6,502 bases of DNA from Candidatus Kapaibacterium sp. Lineage in GTDB: Bacteria > Bacteroidota > Ignavibacteria > Kapaibacteriales > UBA961. Positions 1-6,405 of the stretch are shown in pieces (within the stretch, counting starts at the first letter, position 1; every line of letters begins with the position of its first letter). The position numbers were made by a program, and so were the translations under genes. The stretch lies in contig JALRFC010000105.1 of NCBI GenBank assembly GCA_023253875.1, positions 1 to 6,502 of the forward strand, in the 5' to 3' direction. The notes below the pieces were generated by a model that saw only the letters and a list, made by a program, of their open reading frames with translations, made no database searches and was not told the DNA's origin.

Positions 1-2138
1 AAGAATCATCGGGTCATGGTACCCTCGAATCATTTGCTTATGACAATGCCATTGTCAAGAATTTCGCTTGGGCCACAGCAATTTGGTCAATCGTCGGATT
101 TCTTGTTGGACTCATCATCGCATTAAAACTGGTGTGGCCTGATTTTCTTGGATTCATTCCCGAATTATCATATGGTCGTTTACGACCTTTACATACCAAT
201 GCGGTGATTTTTGCTTTTGCCGGCAATGCAATCTTCATGGGAGTATATTACTCATTGCAGAGATTGACAAAAGCACGAATGTTTTCCGATAGATTAAGCA
301 CTTTACATTTCTGGGGATGGCAATTGATTATTGTCAGTGCCGCTTTGACACTTCCACTTGGATTCACAACCAGCAAAGAATATGCTGAATTGGAATGGCC
401 TATTGATATAGCCATTGCAGCAGTTTGGGTGATCTTTGGATGGAATATGATGGGGACAATTTTCAAGAGAAGAGAGAAACACATGTTTGTTGCGATTTGG
501 TTTTATATCGCCACATTCCTGACTGTTGCTTTACTTCATATCGTGAATTCATTTGAATTGCCTGTATCACTCTTGAAGAGTTATTCTTTTTATGCCGGCG
601 TGCAAGATGCATTGGTACAGTGGTGGTATGGACATAATGCAGTTGCATTTTTCTTGACAACACCATTTTTGGGAATCATGTACTATTTCATTCCCAAAGC
701 GGCGAATAGACCCGTCTTTTCCTATCGTTTATCCATAGTGCATTTTTGGGCATTAATATTTCTGTATATCTGGGCCGGTCCTCATCACCTTTTATATACA
801 GCACTTCCAGATTGGGCGCAATCATTGGGTACAGTCTTTTCAGTCATGTTGATTGCCCCATCATGGGGAGGCATGGTGAATGGACTGATGACATTGCGTG
901 GTGCTTGGGACAAAGTGCGTGAAGATCCAGTATTGAAATTTATGGTTGTGGGTGTGACTGCATATGGGATGAGCACATTCGAAGGACCCATGATGTCATT
1001 GAAAAATGTGAATGCCATTGCTCACTATACAGATTATATTATTGGGCATGTTCATCTTGGTGCACTTGCTTGGAATGGTGGATTAGCTTTCGGCATGCTG
1101 TATTATATCATTCCGAGAATTTATCGCACAAAACTTCATTCTTTACAATTGGCCAATATTCATTTTTGGGCTGCCACTCTCGGCATTCTCTTCTATGCGA
1201 TTCCGATGTATATCGGAGGAATCACACAATCACTCATGTGGAAAGAATTTCTTCCTGATGGCACTTTGCGATATGCGAATTTCTTGGAAACAGTCACACA
1301 ATTGATTCCAATGTACATGATCAGAGCCATTGGTGGCTCACTGTATATCATTGGTGCATGTATTGCGGTATTTAATCTCTATAAAACTGCAAAATCCGGC
1401 TCACTACTTGCAGATGAACATGTAAAAGCTGCACCATTGGCAGAAGCAAATTCCACAACTCATAATCACTGGCATCGAGTTTTGGAAGCCAAACCATTGC
1501 GCTTCGCAGTTTTTTCTCTCATCGTGGTATTGATTGGTGGTATCATCGAATATGTTCCAACGGCACTCATACAGTCAAATATACCGACAATCGCATCTGT
1601 CAAACCATATTCACCACTTGAGCTTCAAGGGCGTGATATTTATATCCGCGAAGGTTGCGTTGGATGTCATTCACAGATGATTCGACCTTTCCGTTCGGAA
1701 ACAGAGCGTTATGGAGAATATTCAAAAGCAGGTGAATTTGTTTATGATCATCCATTCCTCTGGGGATCAAAAAGAACAGGTCCGGATCTTCACCGAGTTG
1801 GTGGTAAATATCCACATGCATGGCATTATATGCATATGATGGAGCCACAAACCATTTCTCCGGGAACCATCATGCCTGCATATCCTTGGTTATTTACGGA
1901 TAATACCAAGTTTCATGAATTGGAAGGTAAAATCATCACCATGAGAAAACTTGGCGTACCATATCCTGAAGGATTCGAACAGAAAGCCGAACAAGAAGCG
2001 AGAGCCCAAGCAGAAGAGATAGCAAAAGATCTTCCTGAAAACAAGACCATGCCGGTTGATGCGAATAAGGAAATCATTGCATTGATTGCATATTTACAAA
2101 GACTTGGCAAAGACATCAAAGCAGTCGGAGTGCATTGA
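1..2138 (+). CDS. ccoNO: Fused cbb3-type cytochrome c oxidase subunit I/II (CcoN-CcoO), 5' partial
   Basis: Catalytic core of the high-affinity, proton-pumping cbb3 terminal oxidase in the inner membrane, which reduces O2 to water with electrons from c-type cytochromes. The frame is open from base 3 with no stop or ATG before the hydrophobic first helix, so the start is upstream; 711 residues are visible. In the CcoN part (about 1-465, many membrane helices) I see the low-spin heme His64 (RPLHTN), CuB ligands His211 (YGHN), His261 and His262 (GPHH), Tyr255 for the His-Tyr cross-link, and His349/His351 (HVHLG). Their spacings match those I recall for Pseudomonas stutzeri CcoN. A polar linker (about 463-495) leads to the CcoO part: a membrane anchor at 498-522, one heme c site CVGCH at 552-556, probable axial Met624 (IMPAYP), and a charged Glu/Lys/Ala-rich stretch before the C-terminus. 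CcoN-CcoO fusions are known in Bacteroidota and relatives. No frameshift or stop lies at the junction, so the fusion looks genuine. Confidence 0.97.
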   Translation, partial: ESSGHGTLESFAYDNAIVKNFAWATAIWSIVGFLVGLIIALKLVWPDFLGFIPELSYGRLRPLHTNAVIFAFAGNAIFMGVYYSLQRLTKARMFSDRLSTLHFWGWQLIIVSAALTLPLGFTTSKEYAELEWPIDIAIAAVWVIFGWNMMGTIFKRREKHMFVAIWFYIATFLTVALLHIVNSFELPVSLLKSYSFYAGVQDALVQWWYGHNAVAFFLTTPFLGIMYYFIPKAANRPVFSYRLSIVHFWALIFLYIWAGPHHLLYTALPDWAQSLGTVFSVMLIAPSWGGMVNGLMTLRGAWDKVREDPVLKFMVVGVTAYGMSTFEGPMMSLKNVNAIAHYTDYIIGHVHLGALAWNGGLAFGMLYYIIPRIYRTKLHSLQLANIHFWAATLGILFYAIPMYIGGITQSLMWKEFLPDGTLRYANFLETVTQLIPMYMIRAIGGSLYIIGACIAVFNLYKTAKSGSLLADEHVKAAPLAEANSTTHNHWHRVLEAKPLRFAVFSLIVVLIGGIIEYVPTALIQSNIPTIASVKPYSPLELQGRDIYIREGCVGCHSQMIRPFRSETERYGEYSKAGEFVYDHPFLWGSKRTGPDLHRVGGKYPHAWHYMHMMEPQTISPGTIMPAYPWLFTDNTKFHELEGKIITMRKLGVPYPEGFEQKAEQEARAQAEEIAKDLPENKTMPVDANKEIIALIAYLQRLGKDIKAVGVH

Positions 2139-2153
2139 TCCGATCGCAGAAAG

Positions 2154-2170
2154 AAGGAGTTAAGCTCCTT
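2154..2170 (+). other. Small hairpin just after the ccoNO stop
   Basis: AAGGAG (2154-2159) and CTCCTT (2165-2170) form a 6-bp perfect stem with a 5-base loop, 15 bases after the ccoNO stop codon. It has no U-tract of its own and lies 20 bases before the terminator stem. It could protect the 3' end of the mRNA or be incidental. The AAGGAG arm resembles a ribosome binding site, but no start codon follows at a usable distance. Confidence 0.35.
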
Positions 2171-2190
2171 TCCCCTCCCAAAACACAGAG

Positions 2191-2219
2191 GCCCTTTTGA
2201 GAATATCAAAAGGGCTTTT
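2191..2219 (+). terminator. Rho-independent terminator after ccoNO
   Basis: A perfect 10-bp inverted repeat, GCCCTTTTGA (2191-2200) and TCAAAAGGGC (2206-2215), encloses the 5-base loop GAATA and is followed directly by TTTT. It lies about 50 bases after the ccoNO stop codon and would end the oxidase transcript. The stem has four G-C pairs at its base, so it is of moderate strength. The arm upstream is not preceded by a long A-tract, so action in the opposite direction is not expected. Confidence 0.85.
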
Positions 2220-2238
2220 GTGCAAATACCAACAAATA

Positions 2239-2319
2239 AACGATTTGAGTAAAGACAATCGTTAGAGAATTCATGACAATTCACCATTTTTGTACAAGAA
2301 AAATAGCGGGCCAATCGTT
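2239..2319. repeat. AATCGTT motif: one inverted pair and a third copy upstream of the OmpA-family gene
   Basis: AACGATT (2239-2245) and AATCGTT (2257-2263) are perfect 7-base inverted arms separated by 11 bases. The 8-mer CAATCGTT occurs at 2256-2263 and again at 2312-2319. All copies are in the non-coding leader of the OmpA-family gene, so they could be an operator or an RNA hairpin. Short words recur by chance in a 220-base AT-leaning stretch, so a regulatory role is only a suggestion. I see no convincing -35/-10 pair in this leader. Confidence 0.25.
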
Positions 2320-2343
2320 TACAACCCTCATTTCTCGCACATT

Positions 2344-2347
2344 AGGA
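2344..2347 (+). promoter_or_regulatory. Probable ribosome binding site of the OmpA-family gene
   Basis: AGGA lies 12 bases before the ATG at 2360, a somewhat long spacing. It is the only Shine-Dalgarno-like match near this start and, together with the signal peptide that begins there, favours 2360 over the in-frame ATG at 2273. Confidence 0.45.
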
Positions 2348-2359
2348 AAAAGTACATTC

Positions 2360-4249
2360 ATGAGATCACTCTTTTTGACTCTCCTTGTTTTGTTTGCTTC
2401 GGCGAGCATTTCCGCACAGGAATCCAAATCACTGAATAAGCCATTTGAATTTGGATTATATGGTGGATTGAACTATAATTTCCATTCTCCTGATATTTCA
2501 GCCACCCAAGTGGGTCAATATTCTGCTTCAGCATCTTCCATGGCATTTCATGTTGGTGGATTTGTTGATTATGATTTGAGCACTATGTTTCGATTGACCG
2601 GTAGACTCGGCATTCATGGAATGGGCGCGGACTTGGTTCAAGATTTGGGAAATAATACCCAAAACACATTAACAAGCTCAATCACCATGTTGGAATTTTC
2701 ACCTGCAGTGAAAATCAATGGAATATTCAAGGACAGTCCTGGTTATCTCATCGCAGGTCTTGAATATGGCAGTAGATTGACAAGTGAATATTCCGAGAAT
2801 TTTGGTGGAGCCGACTCTTCCACTGTCTATTCCACCATCCCAGGTACCACAGATCGCTTTGCGGTCATCATTGGTGCCGGCATTCCAATGAAAGCATGGA
2901 ATTATACCATAACTCCTGAAATCACATATCGTAAAGCCATTGGTGATTTCAGTACTGATGTAAACTTCTCACCCTGGACAATTGACCAACTTCGCATCGG
3001 AGTTTCAATCACACTTGGTCCTGCGAATGCATCAAAGCCGAAACCTATTCCTCCGACTGAAAAAGCAATAATGGAAGTTGGATATTATAATGATGGTGGA
3101 GATTATCGCGTATTGGATAATGGATTAAAAGTTGAGGATATTCAATATTCTGAAATGTATCCTTTCATACCATTCATTTTCTTTGGTCAAAATAGCGATA
3201 AGCCCGACCCTACTTTACAATTCTCAAGTCGTGGTGATGCTCGTGGTGAATTCACACTTGAAACGCTTCCTCAAGATGCCTTTGAAATCAATAAGCGTAC
3301 AATGGATATTGTCGGACTTCGCATGCTCAATAATCCCGATGCATCACTTAGTCTCATCGGCTCGATAGATGGAAAATCCGAATCGAAAAACAAAGGATTG
3401 GCAATGCGTCGAGCACAACATGTGAAAGACTATCTCACAAAGAATTATAATATCAATGAAAGTCGTATTGCAACATCTTCCAGAGCTTTGCCCGATATAC
3501 CGACAGCAGTCAATCAGAAAGATGGAATGAGCGAAAACAGAAGAGTTACCATGCGATCTTCACATGCTGATATTCTCGAGCCAATTGCCATTCGTGGAGA
3601 TGAAACTCGTTGGACAAAACCTGAATTATTGGAATTCAGACCAAAGAACATTGATAGTTCTTCAGTGAATTCTTGGACATTAAATATCACTCAAGCGGAT
3701 CGTACATTGAGAGAATTGGTAGGTGTGGGCACTCCCACTCCTCAACGTTGGGTAATTCGTCCGAATGATCTTTCGAGTGCACAAGTACCGATTGACTATA
3801 CATTATCCATGACTAAAACTGATGGAAATGTCTCAAATGTTACCGGTTCAATTCCTATTGATTATATGTCCAGTGTCATGCCTTCCATTGAACAAAGTAA
3901 AGACATGACAGTCACAAAGTTTTCATTGATTTTATTTGATTTTGATAAATCAGATATCTCCGGTGAAAATGCTGACATTCTGAAGAAGAAAGTAGGTCCT
4001 GTCATCAAAGGAAATTCCACAGTCAAGATTTATGGCTATACAGATCGCATTGGCGCCCCTGACTATAATCGCAATCTTGCATTGAATCGAGCGAATGCAG
4101 TTCGAACAATTCTTGAATCACTTTCTCCCGATAATAGATATGAAGTATTTGGTCGCGGTGAAGATGTAGAAATATTCACCAATGAACATGCAACAGGAAG
4201 AGTTCTTTCTAGAACCGTTCAAATTTTCGTTGAAACACCAAGAAACTAA
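2360..4249 (+). CDS. OmpA-family outer-membrane protein with two OmpA-like domains
   Basis: A 629-residue exported protein, likely anchored in the outer membrane and tethered to peptidoglycan. The ATG at 2360 begins a signal peptide (Arg2, hydrophobic core 4-13, likely cut after Ala19 in SISA/QE); starting at 2273 would bury it behind 29 residues. Residues about 28-220 are alternating Gly/aromatic-rich strands, fitting a small beta-barrel, ending in a Pro/Lys-rich linker (226-235). A first OmpA-like domain spans about 268-400 (FFGQNS, Asp337, Arg351, then NRRV). A beta-rich, probably Ig-like region spans about 403-504 (RWTKPELLEF, SWTLNI). A second OmpA-like domain spans about 520-627 (FDFDKSDIS, YTDRIG, NLALNRA). 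In OmpA proteins the Asp of TD and the Arg of RA bind the diaminopimelate of peptidoglycan; here these are Asp562 and Arg577 in the second copy, and Asp337 and Arg351 in the first. The gene is flanked by terminators and appears monocistronic. Its specific role (structural tether, or part of a secretion or motility complex) cannot be told. Confidence 0.9.
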   Translation: MRSLFLTLLVLFASASISAQESKSLNKPFEFGLYGGLNYNFHSPDISATQVGQYSASASSMAFHVGGFVDYDLSTMFRLTGRLGIHGMGADLVQDLGNNTQNTLTSSITMLEFSPAVKINGIFKDSPGYLIAGLEYGSRLTSEYSENFGGADSSTVYSTIPGTTDRFAVIIGAGIPMKAWNYTITPEITYRKAIGDFSTDVNFSPWTIDQLRIGVSITLGPANASKPKPIPPTEKAIMEVGYYNDGGDYRVLDNGLKVEDIQYSEMYPFIPFIFFGQNSDKPDPTLQFSSRGDARGEFTLETLPQDAFEINKRTMDIVGLRMLNNPDASLSLIGSIDGKSESKNKGLAMRRAQHVKDYLTKNYNINESRIATSSRALPDIPTAVNQKDGMSENRRVTMRSSHADILEPIAIRGDETRWTKPELLEFRPKNIDSSSVNSWTLNITQADRTLRELVGVGTPTPQRWVIRPNDLSSAQVPIDYTLSMTKTDGNVSNVTGSIPIDYMSSVMPSIEQSKDMTVTKFSLILFDFDKSDISGENADILKKKVGPVIKGNSTVKIYGYTDRIGAPDYNRNLALNRANAVRTILESLSPDNRYEVFGRGEDVEIFTNEHATGRVLSRTVQIFVETPRN

Positions 4250-4271
4250 TTCATATTCACATTGAATTATG

Positions 4272-4302
4272 CCGGCGTGAGGAATTCCCTCTCGCCGGTT
4301 TT
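4272..4302 (+). terminator. Rho-independent terminator after the OmpA-family gene
   Basis: CCGGCG (4272-4277) pairs with CGCCGG (4293-4298). After one T-T mismatch the stem continues with GAGG (4279-4282) and CCTC (4288-4291), closing on the loop AATTC. TTTT follows directly, then GTTTCT. This GC-rich hairpin with a U-run ends 20 bases before the rlmN start, so any separate rlmN promoter must overlap it or lie in the few bases after it. Confidence 0.9.
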
Positions 4303-4322
4303 GTTTCTATACACTTGGCAAT

Positions 4323-5456
4323 ATGAAACAGCTCAATGATTCACATCCGGCAATGTCTTGCATTGGAAATTTTACTTCCAATGAATTGTCTGACATCATG
4401 AAAAATATCGGTTTTCCCGGGTATCGAGGAAAACAGGTTTTTCATGCGCTCTATTCAAGAAATCATGAGTCAACATTCTCATTTGATAGTATTTCAACAT
4501 TGCCTAAAGAGATACGAAGTGCATTGACAGAACGATTTGGAGAAGATCAATATTCATTGTCGGTCAAAGATGTACATGTTTCCCAGGATGGAACGCAGAA
4601 GATGCTCTTCTCCTTGCTGGATGAAACCGCAGTCGAAACAGTGATGATTCCGAGTGAAATGGTGAATGAAGAAGGCATGCCCAAGAGACGCACCTTATGT
4701 ATTTCAACGCAAGTTGGCTGTGCACTGGGTTGTGCATTCTGTGCCACAGCCACACTTAAGCTCAAACGCAATCTAGCTCCTGCAGAAATCGTTGATCAAT
4801 ACATGAAAGCAAGAGAAATTTGCGAAACAGACATCACAAATATTGTATTTATGGGCATGGGAGAACCAATGTTGAATTATGACAATGTCATGAAAGCAGT
4901 GGATATTCTCACCAATCCTGAAATCGGACTCATCACACCAAAACATATAACGCTTTCCACTGCTGGAATTGTACCCGGTATCATTCGCATGGCAGATGAA
5001 TCCAAGAGTATCAAATTGGCATTATCACTTCATGGAACCACACAAGGTCAAAGAGAAGCAATCATGCCAATTGCCAATAAATACTCACTGAAAGAACTTG
5101 GTGATGCACTCGAATACTATTATCAAAACACCAGAAAACCGGTCACATTTGAATATATCTTATTTGATGGTTTCAATGATAGTATGGAAGATGTGATGCG
5201 ACTTGCTAAAATCACGAGAAGATTCCCCTCGAAAGTGAATGTCATTCCATTTCATACCATAGAATTTACAGCACCGGAAGGTATTTCGGCATCGCTCAAA
5301 CCCGCGCCCGAATCAACATTTCATGCATTCATCAAAGCATTGCGTGAGCAAGATGTCACGGTCATGATACGTTCTTCAAGCGGACTCGACATAGATGCAG
5401 CATGTGGTCAATTGGCATATTCTCATGCCGGTGGCTCATCAGGAGTATTGGGATGA
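4323..5456 (+). CDS. rlmN: Dual-specificity 23S rRNA/tRNA adenine-C2 methyltransferase RlmN
   Basis: A cytoplasmic radical-SAM enzyme that methylates C2 of A2503 in 23S rRNA and A37 in a subset of tRNAs. At 377 residues it is of normal family length. An N-terminal accessory domain (about 13-100, with GYRGKQVFHALY) precedes VETVMIP. The radical-SAM core carries the 4Fe-4S motif Cys133-x3-Cys137-x2-Cys140. The two mechanistic cysteines are Cys126 (TLCIST) and Cys361 (DAACGQLA), equivalent to E. coli Cys118 and Cys355. GMGEP (178-182) and LALSLHG (232-238) are SAM-site motifs. Two departures are visible: IPFH (308-311), where family members usually have Asn after IP and an aromatic, and RSSSG (350-354) instead of the usual Arg/Ser-rich RxSRG-like form. 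All cysteines are intact, so activity is expected; the Asn-to-His change suggests a divergent SAM pocket. There is no clear Shine-Dalgarno site before 4323; ATG 4353 is a possible alternative. The stop overlaps the next start (ATGA). Confidence 0.96.
   Translation: MKQLNDSHPAMSCIGNFTSNELSDIMKNIGFPGYRGKQVFHALYSRNHESTFSFDSISTLPKEIRSALTERFGEDQYSLSVKDVHVSQDGTQKMLFSLLDETAVETVMIPSEMVNEEGMPKRRTLCISTQVGCALGCAFCATATLKLKRNLAPAEIVDQYMKAREICETDITNIVFMGMGEPMLNYDNVMKAVDILTNPEIGLITPKHITLSTAGIVPGIIRMADESKSIKLALSLHGTTQGQREAIMPIANKYSLKELGDALEYYYQNTRKPVTFEYILFDGFNDSMEDVMRLAKITRRFPSKVNVIPFHTIEFTAPEGISASLKPAPESTFHAFIKALREQDVTVMIRSSSGLDIDAACGQLAYSHAGGSSGVLG
5441..5445 (+). promoter_or_regulatory. Ribosome binding site inside the rlmN 3' end
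   Basis: AGGAG with 7 bases before the ATG at 5453 is an optimal Shine-Dalgarno site. It sits within the last codons of rlmN and decides the start of the next gene at 5453 rather than at the in-frame ATG 5402. Confidence 0.85.
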
Positions 5457-6397
5457 ACTTCATCGCATCATTATTCATAATGATATCATGCAGTGCGATT
5501 GTTTTGCAAGCCGATGAGGAAAGATTCACCAATGAACCATTTGCATCACTCAAACCACAGAAAGAATCCTATTATCGAATTCGATTGATTAATGGAGATC
5601 TGCTGACTGTTCAATACAAAGAAAAAGGTGAAAGCACAATGCGAGAAGATTCAATGATGATTGAATCCATCATCGTCAAAGCACTGATTGGTGATATCAC
5701 ACTGTATGCTGATGAGATAGCACATATACAAGTATTGAAGACAGCATATAAACAACAATCATCACTGTATTTCATGCCAACGGCTGATATTATTGGTTCA
5801 GATTCTTATGTTTCACTCACCCAATTGGCATTTGTTCAAGCCGGCTTTGGCTATGATGATTTCTCCATCAATGGAGGCATGACATTCATACCGGGTTTAG
5901 CATTTGAAGAGCAAGGTAAACATCTGAATGTGAAATACACCTTCTATGAAGAACAGCAGGATTTCATCCCGGGTCGATATACGCTAGCAGGTGGCTATTC
6001 GCTCATTTATGCGAATAATGTAAATGTGATACAACATGCTTATATGATTGGCTCTTTTCACATGCCGAGAACAATATTGACAACTGCACTGTTTTTCAAA
6101 ACCGGTTCCGAAAATGTCTATGAAGCGAGTGCCGGACGATGGGGCTCAGGCATCATCAACTATAGTGATGGAGCATTGGGTTTTGGATTGGGTTTTGACA
6201 TACGATTGCATTCCAGACATGATACTCGCGTTTTGGCTGAACTTTGGTGTGCAGACATCATGCGACCCAGAAATTCAGCCGGATTCATTGGAATAAGACT
6301 CAATAATGACAGATATTCCATGGATGCAGGATTGGCGATGTTCACGGCGCCGGCCATCGTTCCTGCTGTGAAATTTCAATGGCTCCCATTTCATTGA
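5453..6397 (+). CDS. Uncharacterised exported beta-rich protein (probable envelope protein)
   Basis: A 314-residue protein of unknown function. The start at 5453 is set by an optimal AGGAG site, the ATGA overlap with rlmN and a hydrophobic N-terminus (residues 2-19) with likely cleavage after Ala20 (LQA/DEE). The n-region has no Lys/Arg, which is unusual; Cys13 (MISC) is a weak lipobox candidate. Residues about 40-95 (IRLINGDLLTV, then VKALIGDITLYADEIAHIQVL) resemble the small beta fold that precedes many Bacteroidota/Ignavibacteria surface proteins, in which a 'GxxLxG...GxIxI...IxxI' pattern is followed by a 'PTA...G..Y' segment. That segment is also present here (FMPTADIIGSDSYV, 107-120). 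Residues about 121-314 alternate Gly and aromatic residues (GFGYDDFSINGG, GALGFGLGFDIRL, AVKFQWLPF) and fit antiparallel strands, perhaps a small outer-membrane beta-barrel, but the terminal His is not the classic aromatic end. The family resemblance is from memory. No catalytic motif is seen. It is probably co-translated with rlmN and dxr. Confidence 0.85.
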   Translation: MNFIASLFIMISCSAIVLQADEERFTNEPFASLKPQKESYYRIRLINGDLLTVQYKEKGESTMREDSMMIESIIVKALIGDITLYADEIAHIQVLKTAYKQQSSLYFMPTADIIGSDSYVSLTQLAFVQAGFGYDDFSINGGMTFIPGLAFEEQGKHLNVKYTFYEEQQDFIPGRYTLAGGYSLIYANNVNVIQHAYMIGSFHMPRTILTTALFFKTGSENVYEASAGRWGSGIINYSDGALGFGLGFDIRLHSRHDTRVLAELWCADIMRPRNSAGFIGIRLNNDRYSMDAGLAMFTAPAIVPAVKFQWLPFH

Positions 6398-6399
6398 GG
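6396..6399 (+). promoter_or_regulatory. dxr ribosome binding site overlapping the preceding stop codon
   Basis: GAGG begins inside the TGA stop (6395-6397) of the previous gene and lies 6 bases before the TTG at 6406. This spacing selects TTG 6406 as the dxr start, and ties dxr translation to termination of the upstream gene. Confidence 0.75.
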
Positions 6400-6405
6400 C
6401 AATAC

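Noticed and set aside
132..134. GTG at 132 as the start of the oxidase gene
   Set aside because: The frame continues upstream to the window edge and encodes the conserved first CcoN helix and the YDNAIVK segment before it; starting at 132 would remove helix 1.
2154..2160. AAGGAGT as a ribosome binding site for a small gene after ccoNO
   Set aside because: No ATG, GTG or TTG follows at a workable distance with an open frame; the bases form a hairpin arm instead.
1913..2314. 133-codon open frame on the minus strand
   Set aside because: It is antisense to the conserved CcoO C-terminus, runs through the terminator, and its translation resembles no known family; it is best explained as a shadow.
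2273..2359. ATG at 2273 as the start of the OmpA-family gene
   Set aside because: It would place 29 non-signal-like residues before a typical signal peptide that starts with its own ATG at 2360 and has an AGGA site upstream.
2220..2359. Sigma-70 or Bacteroidetes-type (TAnnTTTG) promoter for the OmpA-family gene
   Set aside because: Candidates such as TTGAGT and TTGTAC have no acceptable -10 partner at 16-18 bases, and no TAnnTTTG was found, so no promoter is called.
4547..4771. Two overlapping minus-strand open frames inside rlmN
   Set aside because: They lie opposite the most conserved part of RlmN (cluster cysteines) and have no ribosome site or recognisable protein features.
5402..5452. 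ATG at 5402 as the start of the exported protein
   Set aside because: It lies deep inside rlmN, lacks a ribosome site and masks the hydrophobic N-terminus; ATG 5453 has AGGAG at 7 bases and an ATGA overlap.
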